Origin: Eubacterium saphenum ATCC 49989
GTDB taxonomy: Bacteria; Bacillota; Clostridia; Peptostreptococcales; Anaerovoracaceae
Reading direction: 5' to 3'
Assembly (NCBI GenBank): GCA_000161975.1
Contig: GG688422.1
Span: 431,824 to 495,823 of the forward strand
Length of the DNA stretch: 64,000 bases
Positions 25,225 through 34,854 of this stretch are shown one piece after another (position 1 is the stretch's first letter; each line of letters starts with the position of its first letter). Both the position numbers and the translations under genes were made by a program. The notes under the pieces are model-generated. The model saw only the letters and a program-made list of their open reading frames with translations, searched no databases and was not told the origin of the DNA.

Positions 25225-27675
25225 TTATTTCACTCTAATCATCACCAGATTGCTCTTTTCGCTGTATACCTTCTTGCCGTTTTTTATGGTATATGCCCTC
25301 ACATAATACGTGTATACCCTTTTTTTCTTTACTTTAATATCAATAAAGTGCGTCTTTTTACTCACCTTTATTCGTTTAAATTCCAATTTTTTGCCAAGCT
25401 GTGCTCTAAAGATCTCATACCCTTTTGCCATAAACGACCCGCGAAATTTAGCTCTTACCTTGCCTTTTTTTGATTTTGCCTTTAAGCCTGACGGCGGGGT
25501 TAGAGGCGGTGTGATGAGTGCCGGTATATCATTTTCAAACTCACCCGATATAGGTTTTTTGCTGCCTTTGGCTATCAATTTATATTTAAATTTATAGTAA
25601 TTCTTTTTAAGCGGAATACTTTTCTTGTCGGTAAATTTAATAACCTCCTTGTAAACACCCTTCCTTCCCTGATGCGCATTTATAGATGCAATTTCCTTAT
25701 AATTACCGTCAATAGACTGTGCTCTCATCACCTTTACAGAATACAGATACTCAGACATCCCATCTGTCGAAAGCTCAAAACTTGCATCCTTCGGTTTTGA
25801 AGGCTTTTCCTCTCCCTCTTCGTCTGCCTCATGTTCACACTCTAAATTAGCTATATTGCGCGCAGAGGCAAGCTGCATTTCATTTTCCTGCCTCGGATCG
25901 GAATTTTTAATACCCAGCACCATCTGTTTTAACTTGAATTTACATGTATCACCGAGATTAAATCCTTTCTCCGGCGGTGCAGCCATTCCCGTAAGTATTA
26001 TATCCCTTTCGGAATACTCGCTATCACCGTCGCACATTCCCATAGGTCTTTGTCTGGCACCAAATGTCGGTATCCAAAGCGGAAAAATTCCCAAAAACAA
26101 TGATGTGCCCTCTATGAATTCAACAGGCTTTGGATTATAGCCCGTCATCTTATCATTTACAAGCCTTATATCCTTATCCTTGTGCGGTGTTTGTCCTCTC
26201 TTTGATACACCTACGAACAGGTTATCATTCACTTTCTGTATACCATATATATACTTGCCCGAATTTTTGCCGGCTTCTTTAGGATATTCCTGGTCGGGTG
26301 CAGCATTTAAATCATCCTTCTTCTGAGATAATATCTGCTTGCCGCTCTTTGTCGTATAGAAAATTCTATCCTTTACCATGGCGATCGAATTTACATTACG
26401 CTTACCGGAATCAAAATATTCAGCCGTTTCCGTATCTTTGGTTACCTTCACCAGCTTTCCGTCATTTCCCTGCCTGCCTTCAAAGTAGTAGTAATTATCT
26501 TTATCCATGAGTATAGGAGAATCATACCTTTGTACCCACGTTCCATCATATTTTTCACTATTTATATCACTCGGATTTATCTTTTTGAAATTCTGATCTC
26601 TGTAATTTATATCCGACCAATCGTGTGACTCTCTAAGCTCGTCATGGCTAATCAAGAAATAATCATGCCCTACTACGCCCGGCGTATCACCATCATAAGG
26701 ATTTGCACTGGTATCATCCCAAGTGACATCGATGTTATACCACTTACCGTCTACCTTCACGATGTTCCATATATGTGCTCCGCCGGCACTTTCACCATAG
26801 CCAACCTCAAGTCCAAGCTTCTTTGCAATTTCAATATAGGCCGTTGTATACGATTCGCACACACCGGTGTTTGATAAAATTCCCCCAATCGGTGTATGGG
26901 AAAACGGTGTAAACCATGTTCCATACATGTTTTGTATATAACGCTTATCATACTCCATTGTAAGTGCAAGGTAATCATGGATTGCCAAAGCCTTTTGAAA
27001 ATCCTCGTTCACACCCGGCTTAATATTTTGTTTTAGCTCGCTTGCTATTTTTTCCAGACGCTCATCGTATTTTTTAATGAGATCTCCTTCTGAGTCTTTT
27101 GAATAAATAAAAAACGGCTTCAAATGGTAAATTTGATTGTTTGCACTATCTTTTACATAATCCCAATATTTATCACAATTATTAAACTCAGATCTTGTAT
27201 CCAAGAAAAGTGCAATTTGCTCAAAAACATCTTCTGCATGGAATTCTCCCTTTTTAGGTTCGCTATCGGGATCGATAGCCATGACTCTGATTGAAGATAG
27301 ATCTACCCACTTTATCTCACGCTTTGCAGCCTTTATCAGCTGTTCTTTTATATTTTCCGGTAGTTCAAACTTCGGTCTTGTGCCTCTCTTTTTTGCTCTC
27401 TTCATAGATTCTTTTTTGCTTAAATACTGAACCTTTTCTTTGATTATTCTACTCTTAAGTGCACGCCCGGGGATCGGTGATACCGCACCGAGATATACCT
27501 TGTTTTTTATTCTGTTTTCCCATTTCTCTTTCAAGGCGTTACTTTTTGTCTGCCTGCCGGCAAACTTGCTGCGGTGCTTTGCAGCACTTACACTGCTGCT
27601 TTGCATCAAGCCGCATGACGATATAGCTAACATAAATACCAGTACTATCACTGCAATCTTCTTGGCTCTTTTCAT
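25225..27675 (-). CDS. Secreted transglutaminase-like (papain-fold) protein
   Basis: The protein of about 816 residues starts with a signal peptide (KKIAVIVLVFMLAISSCGLM; start at 27675 after GGGAGG). A transglutaminase-like domain lies near 215-360: Cys in NTGVCESYTTAY, His in GGAHIWNIVKVDGKWYN, Asp in NIDVTWDD. A beta-propeller-like middle part (GDGTWVQRYDSP-type segments, about 380-560) is followed by two Fn3-like domains at the basic C-terminus. Such exported proteins may cross-link or hydrolyse peptides at the surface; the exact reaction is unknown. It precedes the BspA-like gene with 53 bases between, so the two may be co-expressed. Confidence 0.87.
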   Translation of the reverse strand: MKRAKKIAVIVLVFMLAISSCGLMQSSSVSAAKHRSKFAGRQTKSNALKEKWENRIKNKVYLGAVSPIPGRALKSRIIKEKVQYLSKKESMKRAKKRGTRPKFELPENIKEQLIKAAKREIKWVDLSSIRVMAIDPDSEPKKGEFHAEDVFEQIALFLDTRSEFNNCDKYWDYVKDSANNQIYHLKPFFIYSKDSEGDLIKKYDERLEKIASELKQNIKPGVNEDFQKALAIHDYLALTMEYDKRYIQNMYGTWFTPFSHTPIGGILSNTGVCESYTTAYIEIAKKLGLEVGYGESAGGAHIWNIVKVDGKWYNIDVTWDDTSANPYDGDTPGVVGHDYFLISHDELRESHDWSDINYRDQNFKKINPSDINSEKYDGTWVQRYDSPILMDKDNYYYFEGRQGNDGKLVKVTKDTETAEYFDSGKRNVNSIAMVKDRIFYTTKSGKQILSQKKDDLNAAPDQEYPKEAGKNSGKYIYGIQKVNDNLFVGVSKRGQTPHKDKDIRLVNDKMTGYNPKPVEFIEGTSLFLGIFPLWIPTFGARQRPMGMCDGDSEYSERDIILTGMAAPPEKGFNLGDTCKFKLKQMVLGIKNSDPRQENEMQLASARNIANLECEHEADEEGEEKPSKPKDASFELSTDGMSEYLYSVKVMRAQSIDGNYKEIASINAHQGRKGVYKEVIKFTDKKSIPLKKNYYKFKYKLIAKGSKKPISGEFENDIPALITPPLTPPSGLKAKSKKGKVRAKFRGSFMAKGYEIFRAQLGKKLEFKRIKVSKKTHFIDIKVKKKRVYTYYVRAYTIKNGKKVYSEKSNLVMIRVK

Positions 27676-28073
27676 AAACTGCCTCCCACTGCACGTTTCA
27701 TGAAACAATTAAATAGATTATACATCTAATTCAAATTAATAAGTGCGAATCTACAAAAAAAACTTTCCTGATTCAAAATAAAATTATATAACCATGCTAT
27801 CTTCTTTGTGTAAAACAGTTTTATAACCGCACCGCCGTTATCATAAACTCATGCTCTACCCTTATGGAAAAAACATAGATACTGAATTAATGTCAAGCAC
27901 AAATTAAAATGACCGAAAAAATTCAAGTCTTACCCCTTAAAGAGGAACATAATTTTTTGCATGAATTATGTAATAGAATAATTTGCATTCTCATTTTCGG
28001 TTTAGAACGCAAAGGACATAGATGCCTGAGTTAATTAAAATATCTTGATATGTGGTATACTGTTTAAGTATAT
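27676..28073. other. Gene-free stretch between the transglutaminase-like gene and tRNA-Arg
   Basis: This AT-rich 398-base stretch holds no credible open reading frame. The only signal I can support is a -10-like TATACT at 28056-28061, 12 bases before the tRNA, which probably drives it; the -35 is weak. The left part must hold the promoter of the minus-strand gene. Confidence 0.5.
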
Positions 28074-28150
28074 GGGGCACTAGCTCAACCGGATAGAGTC
28101 GCAGACTTCGAATCTGTTGGTTGGGGGTTCGAATCCCTCGTGCCTCACCA
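28074..28150 (+). tRNA. tRNA-Arg (anticodon UCG)
   Basis: The sequence folds fully: acceptor stem GGGGCAC with GTGCCTC, D stem GCTC/GAGT, anticodon stem GCAGA/TCTGT around the loop CTTCGAA (anticodon TCG), a five-base variable loop, T stem and loop GGGGGTTCGAATCCCTC, discriminator A and encoded CCA. It reads CGA and possibly other CGN codons. It overlaps the antisense 3' end of rnhA. Confidence 0.95.
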
Positions 28151-28700
28151 ATTCAGAAGCGGCAGACGTTGCTAAAGCATCAGCTCTGTTATTCATACAA
28201 GCTATATACATAAAATCATCATATGTATATAGCTTGTTTGATTTATCTTTAAGAAAATGTGTATATGCTTTTTTTAGGGTTGCCTCAGTTGCATCCAAAT
28301 CCAGATGTCCCTTTATCTTGTGAAACACCACGTTAAACTTTGCATTATATCCTATGAGTTCCTTCCAAAGCTCTACATTTTTTACAGGCTCCTTGCTTGA
28401 AGTAATAAATCCGTTTTTCTCCCACTTTTTATACCAGCCTTGCGAAAAACAGTTCACTATATATGCACTATCTGAAAATACATCTACACTGTATTTATCC
28501 GTCTTTATAAGCCTAAATGCTTTGATTATAGCCAAAAGCTCCATCACGTTATTCGTGGTATTTACCATACCGCCCTTCACTTCTTTTTTGTGATCACGAA
28601 ACTCAAGTATCGCTCCAAAGCCTCCGAGGTTCTCATCGCTTTGGTTGCCTCTGCAGGATCCGTCTGAATATATTCGTATTCTGTTTTCATCTAATGCCAT
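28080..28700 (-). CDS. rnhA: Ribonuclease HI
   Basis: The RNase H fold is complete: the catalytic Asp in YSDGSCRGNQ, Glu in NNVMELLAI, Asp in FSDSAYIVNCF and the last Asp in NNRADALA. The insertion between the third strand and the last helix is longer than in E. coli RNase HI. It degrades RNA in RNA-DNA hybrids. There is no stop codon at the end of the domain; the frame runs on through the antisense strand of the tRNA-Arg gene, adding about 23 residues (RHEGFEPPTNRF...), until TAG at 28080. The start follows TTAGGAGTAGTA. It follows copA by 15 bases on the same strand. Confidence 0.88.
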   Translation of the reverse strand: MALDENRIRIYSDGSCRGNQSDENLGGFGAILEFRDHKKEVKGGMVNTTNNVMELLAIIKAFRLIKTDKYSVDVFSDSAYIVNCFSQGWYKKWEKNGFITSSKEPVKNVELWKELIGYNAKFNVVFHKIKGHLDLDATEATLKKAYTHFLKDKSNKLYTYDDFMYIACMNNRADALATSAASELVRHEGFEPPTNRFEVCDSIRLS

Positions 28701-28715
28701 TACTACTCCTAATCC

Positions 28716-30893
28716 CTAGTTCGCTTGAAATTTACGTATCCTAAGTGAATTAAGCACAACACTTATAGAGCTGAAACTCATAGCTGCTGCGGCAAACTCC
28801 GGACGAAAGGCTATTCCGAACAGCGGTATGAAAAAACCTGCCGCAAACGGTATGCATATTATATTGTATATAAACGCCCACATTAGGTTTTCTTTAATAG
28901 TTTTCATAGCACGCTTTGAAAGAAGAACAGCCCTATACACCGTGTAAATATCATCTGCTGAAATCACAATATCCGCTGAATCTATAGCAATATCTGTGCC
29001 GGCGCCCACCGCTATACCCACATCGCTCGTAGCTATTGCAGGGGCATCGTTGATACCGTCACCCACCATTATAGTCCTTTTCCCGGCCTTTTTAAACATG
29101 GTGAGCTTATCCGTTTTGTCCGCAGGCATCAAATTAGCCGCAAAATCCTTAACACCCAACTTGGTCGCTATGAACTTTGCACTTCTTTCATTATCTCCTG
29201 TGAGCATACAGGTAACAAGCCCTAAGTTATTCAATTTATCGATAGCGGATACCGCGTTGCTCTTAAGCACATCCGTAAGCGAAAATGCCGCTAGCAATCT
29301 ATACTTGTCATCTTCTGCCTTTTCTCCTAAAAATATCGATGTGGCTCCTTCAGCTTCCTTTGCTCTTGCGATCTTAAGCATTTCTTCTTCTTTAGCCCCT
29401 ATATCAGGATTTATAAAATCAAGCTTTCCGAGCCTATACTCTTTTCCTGAAATCTCAGCATCCATGCCGAGACCTACACTGGATTTTGCCATAACCTGCT
29501 CGCCGCTATACGAAACGCCTTTACTATCCGCATAGTCTACTATCGCTCTTGCCAAAGGATGGTTCGATTGCTTTTCAATGCTTGCAGCTATTGAAAGCGC
29601 CTCTCCTTCATCTACATGAACTACATGGACAGCTTGAACCGTAGGTCTGCCCTCCGTCAGTGTTCCCGTTTTATCGAAAACTACCACATCGGCACTGCCG
29701 GCATTTTCAAGAGACTCCGCATCCTTTATGAGAATACCCATATCGGCTCCTTTGCCTGTAGCCACCATTATGGCAAGCGGCGTCGCAAGCCCAAGTGCAC
29801 AAGGACACGAGACCACGAGCACGGCTACCGCTCTTTGCATTGAAAACGAAAAATCTCTGCCTAAAAACATCCATAATGCGAAGGTTATTGCGGCTACGAG
29901 AATAACAACCGGTATAAATATTCCGGCTACCTTATCGGCTATCTTAGCTATTGGAGCCTTGGTGGCACTTGCCTTTTCCACAAGTTTGGTTATTTTAGAT
30001 AAAGTGGTGTCATCCCCCACCTTCGTAGCCTTCATTACAAAGTAATTACCTGCATTTATGCTCGCAGATATCACCTCATCACCTACAGTCTTCTCGCAAG
30101 GTATGCTTTCACCGGTGATGGCGGATTGATCAAGCGATGTCTCGCCCTCATATACGATACCGTCTACGGGTATCCGATCCCCCGGCATTATAGCAAGTAA
30201 ATCTCCGGATCTTATATCTGCAGTAGCTACTTCTACCTTTTTGTCTCCTCTTATAACCGTAGCTCTATCGGGCGCTAAATTTATTAGTTTTTTTATAGCA
30301 TCCCCTGTTTTACCTTTGGATTTCGCCTCTAAAAATTTCCCCAACGTGACCAGCGTGAGTATCATCCCGGCAGACTCAAACGACAATGAGGCGATGCTGG
30401 CTATCGTGCCTACGGCTATTAGAGAATCCATGTTTGCAGATCCCCTGAAAAGCGACAGGATACCGTTTTTATAGTACTTATGATTTACGACAACTATAGG
30501 AAGCACCAAGATGGCTGAAATTATGTAAATCCATAATTTAGAAATCCCGAGCGAAACGATACCGTGCATATGAATCATGTTTAAAACAAAGAGAGGCAAC
30601 ATGAACACAAGCGAAACTACAAATCTTTTTTTATAGTCCTCCTTGTTTTCATCTATTATGCTATCCATATCAAGCTTTTCGCCGGCATCTATACTGGCCT
30701 CAAACCCAAGGCGTGATACCACATCACGTATCCTTTCATCCGAGAGCTTATCATCTTCATAATCTATTTCCATTGAATTTGTGAGCAAATTCACATCTAC
30801 GCTGTTTACGCCCTCACACTCTCCCAGCTTTTTATCTATTCTTGCGGCACAGGCAGCACACGACATTCCCTTTATACTATATCTCTGATGCAT
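28716..30893 (-). CDS. copA: Copper-type heavy-metal P1B-ATPase
   Basis: The 725-residue pump has one N-terminal metal-binding domain (GMSCAACAARI), the SCPCALGLATP transmembrane metal site, the phosphorylation motif DKTGTLTEG, TGES in the actuator domain, an HP motif (SNHPLARAI) and MVGDGINDAPA. The CPC motif and single HMA domain point to Cu+ export. It extrudes Cu+ across the membrane. The ATG follows AAGGAGGG. No CopZ or CsoR gene is next to it. Confidence 0.93.
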   Translation of the reverse strand: MHQRYSIKGMSCAACAARIDKKLGECEGVNSVDVNLLTNSMEIDYEDDKLSDERIRDVVSRLGFEASIDAGEKLDMDSIIDENKEDYKKRFVVSLVFMLPLFVLNMIHMHGIVSLGISKLWIYIISAILVLPIVVVNHKYYKNGILSLFRGSANMDSLIAVGTIASIASLSFESAGMILTLVTLGKFLEAKSKGKTGDAIKKLINLAPDRATVIRGDKKVEVATADIRSGDLLAIMPGDRIPVDGIVYEGETSLDQSAITGESIPCEKTVGDEVISASINAGNYFVMKATKVGDDTTLSKITKLVEKASATKAPIAKIADKVAGIFIPVVILVAAITFALWMFLGRDFSFSMQRAVAVLVVSCPCALGLATPLAIMVATGKGADMGILIKDAESLENAGSADVVVFDKTGTLTEGRPTVQAVHVVHVDEGEALSIAASIEKQSNHPLARAIVDYADSKGVSYSGEQVMAKSSVGLGMDAEISGKEYRLGKLDFINPDIGAKEEEMLKIARAKEAEGATSIFLGEKAEDDKYRLLAAFSLTDVLKSNAVSAIDKLNNLGLVTCMLTGDNERSAKFIATKLGVKDFAANLMPADKTDKLTMFKKAGKRTIMVGDGINDAPAIATSDVGIAVGAGTDIAIDSADIVISADDIYTVYRAVLLSKRAMKTIKENLMWAFIYNIICIPFAAGFFIPLFGIAFRPEFAAAAMSFSSISVVLNSLRIRKFQAN

Positions 30894-31014
30894 GATACCC
30901 TCCTTATAATTAAAGACTACATACTTTTATTATACCTCTACGTAAAGCCATTATAACTATATTAAATTGCTTTTTATCATCTTCTCTGATATATTATCAA
31001 GGCAGGAGAAAATA

Positions 31015-31875
31015 ATGAATATACAAAATCTAAAAAAAAATATCAAAACCAATGAAATATCTATGGTGGCCACAGATCTCGACGGCACCCTATTGCTTCA
31101 AAACAAGCATATTTCAAAACGCACCTACGCTACGCTGAAAAAAGCGAATGAAAACGGTGTACACATTGTAATCGCTACGGGTCGATCCTTTTCGGCACTT
31201 CCCGAAAGCATATTTAAGATAGACGGAGTACGATACGTTGTAACGTCTAACGGCGCAAACGTCATAGATCTAAAGAATAACGAAGTAATCTACAAGAATT
31301 GCATAGACGCCGTACAAATTCCAAAAATAATAGATTTTCTTCAAAAAAGACCCTATATACTCGAAGTTTTTACGAGCGGAAAAGCATATATGTCAAAGAG
31401 CGATTATGATAGATTCAAAACTCGCACGATAGACTTTAGGCCCATAGAATATGTACTTCACACCAGAATACCGGTAGATAATATCTTCGAATTCACGCAA
31501 AAAAACTGCTCTTCAATTGAAAACATAAACATAAACTTCGATAGCCTAAGCGATAAGCCTAAGACGTATGAAGAATTGCTTAAATTCGATAACATCACCG
31601 TCACGACATCTTTTGACTTTAACCTGGAAATTGGAGGAAACACCACGAGTAAGGGCGATGCGCTCAACTTTCTTACACAGATGCTCGGGCTCACTTCAAA
31701 AAACGTGCTGAGTATCGGCGATAATCCGAATGACAGCTCGATGCTGGGCTTTTCCGAGATTGCGGTGGCTGTTGAAAATGCGCATGAAGATGTAATTAAA
31801 CTTGCAGACCACATCACCTCCTCAAATGATGAAGACGGTGTGGCAAAGGCAGTAGAAAAATTTGTTTTATCCTAG
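31015..31875 (+). CDS. HAD-superfamily hydrolase, Cof type
   Basis: The protein of about 286 residues has the HAD motifs: ATDLDGTLL (nucleophile Asp), TSNGANV, the conserved Lys region (GNTTSKGDAL) and SIGDNPNDSSML. It belongs to the Cof/type IIB branch, which dephosphorylates sugar phosphates and flavin nucleotides. The ATG at 31015 follows GGCAGGAGA; an upstream TTG at 30967 is unlikely. It lies 9 bases before trkA. Confidence 0.88.
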   Translation: MNIQNLKKNIKTNEISMVATDLDGTLLLQNKHISKRTYATLKKANENGVHIVIATGRSFSALPESIFKIDGVRYVVTSNGANVIDLKNNEVIYKNCIDAVQIPKIIDFLQKRPYILEVFTSGKAYMSKSDYDRFKTRTIDFRPIEYVLHTRIPVDNIFEFTQKNCSSIENININFDSLSDKPKTYEELLKFDNITVTTSFDFNLEIGGNTTSKGDALNFLTQMLGLTSKNVLSIGDNPNDSSMLGFSEIAVAVENAHEDVIKLADHITSSNDEDGVAKAVEKFVLS

Positions 31876-31884
31876 GAGGTAGAA

Positions 31885-33234
31885 ATGAAGATTGCGATCG
31901 TAGGCGCCGGGAAGCTCGGAACTAAACTGATTCAGACCATTTTATCAGGGGAACATTCAATAACCATAATAGACAAAAAGGAAGACGTGATAACGAACCT
32001 TTCAAATCACTACGATGTAATGACGATGTGCGCAAACGCAAAGAGCAGGACTGTACTCGAAGAATGCGACATAAAATCATACGACTACATGGTAGCTGTA
32101 ACCGGGAGCGACGAATCTAACCTTCTCATCTCGAAGGTGGCTAAAAAACTCGGTTGTAAGCGCACAATAGCCCGTGTTCGAAACCCGGAACACATCGATC
32201 AGCTTCCCTTCTTAAGAGAACTCATGGAAGTGGACTACATTGTAAACCCCGATCTTACAACCGCCATGCAGATTTATAAATATCTTGCAAAAAAATATAC
32301 TGCAACTACGGCGGTTTTCTTTGCGGGCAGAGTATCCATGTGCAGTATAAGTGCGGCGTATGCAAAAATTGAATCCGGCACCCCTGTATCCAATATTAAG
32401 GACATACTCGGTAATATAATTCTCGTAGCCATATCTAAAAAGGGTGGTAAGGTAATAATTCCAAAATCAGATACGGTAATTTCCGAAGACGATGAACTGT
32501 TTATAATAGGAGAAACGGAGCAAATACAGACAATAACTGCAAAGCAAGGCAAGCACATAAACGAGACCAACATAAACAACGTAATGCTGCTTGGAGGCGG
32601 AAAGACTGCGTTTTTCTTGGGGAAGATGCTCCTTGACTTTGGAATAAATGTAAAAATAATAGACAACAACAGGGAACGATGCCAATATCTGTCTTCGCAT
32701 TTAGACGATGCGATGGTGCTGCTTGGAGATGCAACGGATCTCACCCTCCTCACGGAAGAAAACATAGCAAACATGGATGCAGTGGTAACCTGCACGGGTT
32801 TTGATGAAGAGAATCTACTGCTTGCACTCACAGCAAAAAACTACGGTGTAAGCGATGTAATTGCAAAGATAAGCCGTGAAAGCTATGCTGAACTTATAGG
32901 CCTTATGGAAATAGACATGACGATAAATCCTGTGAGCATATGCATCACAAATATAATGAGATACCTGCACGGTTCCGCCGACTTTGTTGCATCCCAACTG
33001 ATTCAGGGGCAGGCTCAGATACTGGAAGTGTTGATAAATGAAAAAATGCGCATATGCAGCAATAAAATAAAAAATGTAGAACTACCTAAGGGAACCATCA
33101 TAGGTGCGATAAACAGAGGTGCAGAGATCCTAATCCCCGACGGAAACACAAGCTTTAAAAAGGGTGATCGTGTGATAATAGTGTCGATGCTTGACGATGT
33201 ACCTGAAATAGAAAGGTTCTTTAGTAAAAAATAA
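31885..33234 (+). CDS. trkA: TrkA, NAD-binding regulatory subunit of a potassium uptake system
   Basis: The 449-residue protein has two RCK units: Rossmann motifs IVGAGKLGTKL and, in degenerate form, LLGGGKTAFFL, each followed by a TrkA-C domain. TrkA binds NAD(H) on the cytoplasmic side and gates a TrkH/KtrB-type channel, which is not encoded here. AGGAGG precedes the ATG. Transcribed with the HAD gene. Confidence 0.92.
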   Translation: MKIAIVGAGKLGTKLIQTILSGEHSITIIDKKEDVITNLSNHYDVMTMCANAKSRTVLEECDIKSYDYMVAVTGSDESNLLISKVAKKLGCKRTIARVRNPEHIDQLPFLRELMEVDYIVNPDLTTAMQIYKYLAKKYTATTAVFFAGRVSMCSISAAYAKIESGTPVSNIKDILGNIILVAISKKGGKVIIPKSDTVISEDDELFIIGETEQIQTITAKQGKHINETNINNVMLLGGGKTAFFLGKMLLDFGINVKIIDNNRERCQYLSSHLDDAMVLLGDATDLTLLTEENIANMDAVVTCTGFDEENLLLALTAKNYGVSDVIAKISRESYAELIGLMEIDMTINPVSICITNIMRYLHGSADFVASQLIQGQAQILEVLINEKMRICSNKIKNVELPKGTIIGAINRGAEILIPDGNTSFKKGDRVIIVSMLDDVPEIERFFSKK

Positions 33235-33373
33235 GTTAAAAATCCCAATAAAGTAGTGCAAGAGTTCAAGTCTATGGTAGCTTAAGAGAATGTTTATGCA
33301 AAACTATTTTTTCATGAATTTCTGTCACATATGTTTGATTATACTAGACAATCAAAAGTGGAATATAGAACAT

Positions 33374-34825
33374 CTACTTGAAAAACGAGTATGAATAGTG
33401 CCTTGTTTTTTCAGGATCTATGCCGTACTTATACTTCAATAGCTCAGATACCGTAACCAGCTGATAGCCCTTCTTTTTAAGGCTTGGTACGGCCTTCATG
33501 GAAGCTTCTACCGTGCTTTTATGAATGTCGTGCATGAGCACCACCGCACTTACCAGCTTCTTTTGAGAGGTTATAAACTTTGCAAGGTGCTTTGCACTTT
33601 TGTGCCGCCAGTCATAAGTATCTATAGACCAGAAAATAGCGGATTTATTAAATAACTTCGTGGTGCGTCCGTTCCCTGCTCCATACGGCGGTCTATACAG
33701 CCTCGGGGCAAAGCCTACAGCCTTCTTAAAAGCTTCGTCCGTTCTATGGTTTTGCTCAATCACCTTTTTTTTGCTCAAAGTCAATAAATTAGGGTGGTTA
33801 TAGCTGTGTGATGCTAATTCCATGCCGGTTGAAACCGCCTTCTTCAAAATTTTATGATCAGGATCTTTGTTTTCTATATTTACTCCTAACTGAAATAGAG
33901 TGCAGGCTCCCCCAACCCTTTCAAATAATTTTAACAATCTATCTGTATGTTCGCCGGGTCCATCATCATAGGTAAGTGCTATCATCGGTTTTGAAGGATC
34001 TATTTTTCTCGCCTCAATATCATCTCTTAAGATGTCTCCGGGAAGCGATATCTTTATGATGCCTTCTTCTTCTTTAATATATTTTTGCTTATCCAGGTAT
34101 AGATTTACGTCTCCATTCTTTGAAACAGCAATATCTAAACCCTCTACCGATTTTAATATATCCGCCGTCTTGCTTTGCACTTCGCTCAAACTCTTAAGAC
34201 TTTGAGTAATGGCCTTTTTCAATTTCACTTTATAGTCCTGCTTATATAGACTGAAGCGTGATAATAGTCTGTTGCTTTTTTCGTTAAAGCACAGCGTTTT
34301 AACGGATGTTCCGATGCTTTTAATGACATCCTCACTCTTTTTAAAATTTAGCGTTTTGATATCTATGCACTTCATACCTTTAAATTCATATGTTTGACCC
34401 ACTATGTAAATATGTGCATTGCCATGAGCCTTATTTAGCTTTTTAAATGTCTTTTCCTTTGAATCTATGTATTTTTTGCACTCATCCTTGATATCGCCGC
34501 TAACATTAGACATTAAAACGGCTTTAGAGCTGTATTTATCATAGTTATAATCTATATTCAGCTTATCTACATTCTCATAGCCCTCTTTCTTTATCTTCTC
34601 GTTAGTAAACTCTATAAATCCGTCCCTGCTATCTAACGATCCGTTGCCTGACGTGCAGCTTTTAATAACTGTTATTATGCATAACAAAAACATCACTAGC
34701 AGTGCTATTGATATTATTCTTTTTTTATACATCCTCTTTTTCTTCGCAGCTAAATGCTTTTTTCGCTTTTCATTTTCTATTTTCGTCTTTTTTATAAATT
34801 CGGGATCCCAATTGTCTTTTTCCAT
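33374..34825 (-). CDS. Membrane-anchored polysaccharide deacetylase (PgdA type)
   Basis: The protein of about 483 residues has a basic cytoplasmic N-terminus, one membrane helix (IISIALLVMFLLCIITVI), an extracellular linker domain (DUF3298-like, about 60-250) and a C-terminal NodB domain (about 285-475): MIALTYDDGPGEHT with the metal Asp, SHSYNHPNL with the two metal His, and RPPYGAGNG. It probably deacetylates peptidoglycan GlcNAc and so gives lysozyme resistance. The ATG at 34825 follows AGCAGGTGA. It follows the solute-binding protein gene by 29 bases. Confidence 0.9.
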   Translation of the reverse strand: MEKDNWDPEFIKKTKIENEKRKKHLAAKKKRMYKKRIISIALLVMFLLCIITVIKSCTSGNGSLDSRDGFIEFTNEKIKKEGYENVDKLNIDYNYDKYSSKAVLMSNVSGDIKDECKKYIDSKEKTFKKLNKAHGNAHIYIVGQTYEFKGMKCIDIKTLNFKKSEDVIKSIGTSVKTLCFNEKSNRLLSRFSLYKQDYKVKLKKAITQSLKSLSEVQSKTADILKSVEGLDIAVSKNGDVNLYLDKQKYIKEEEGIIKISLPGDILRDDIEARKIDPSKPMIALTYDDGPGEHTDRLLKLFERVGGACTLFQLGVNIENKDPDHKILKKAVSTGMELASHSYNHPNLLTLSKKKVIEQNHRTDEAFKKAVGFAPRLYRPPYGAGNGRTTKLFNKSAIFWSIDTYDWRHKSAKHLAKFITSQKKLVSAVVLMHDIHKSTVEASMKAVPSLKKKGYQLVTVSELLKYKYGIDPEKTRHYSYSFFK

Positions 34826-34854
34826 ATTCACCTGCTTTTACGCTTCGTTTTGCA

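Noticed and set aside
28080..28150. The GFEPPT-like peptide end of RNase HI taken as a real domain
   Set aside because: It is the translation of the tRNA antisense strand, a well-known annotation artefact, and is reported only as an overlap.
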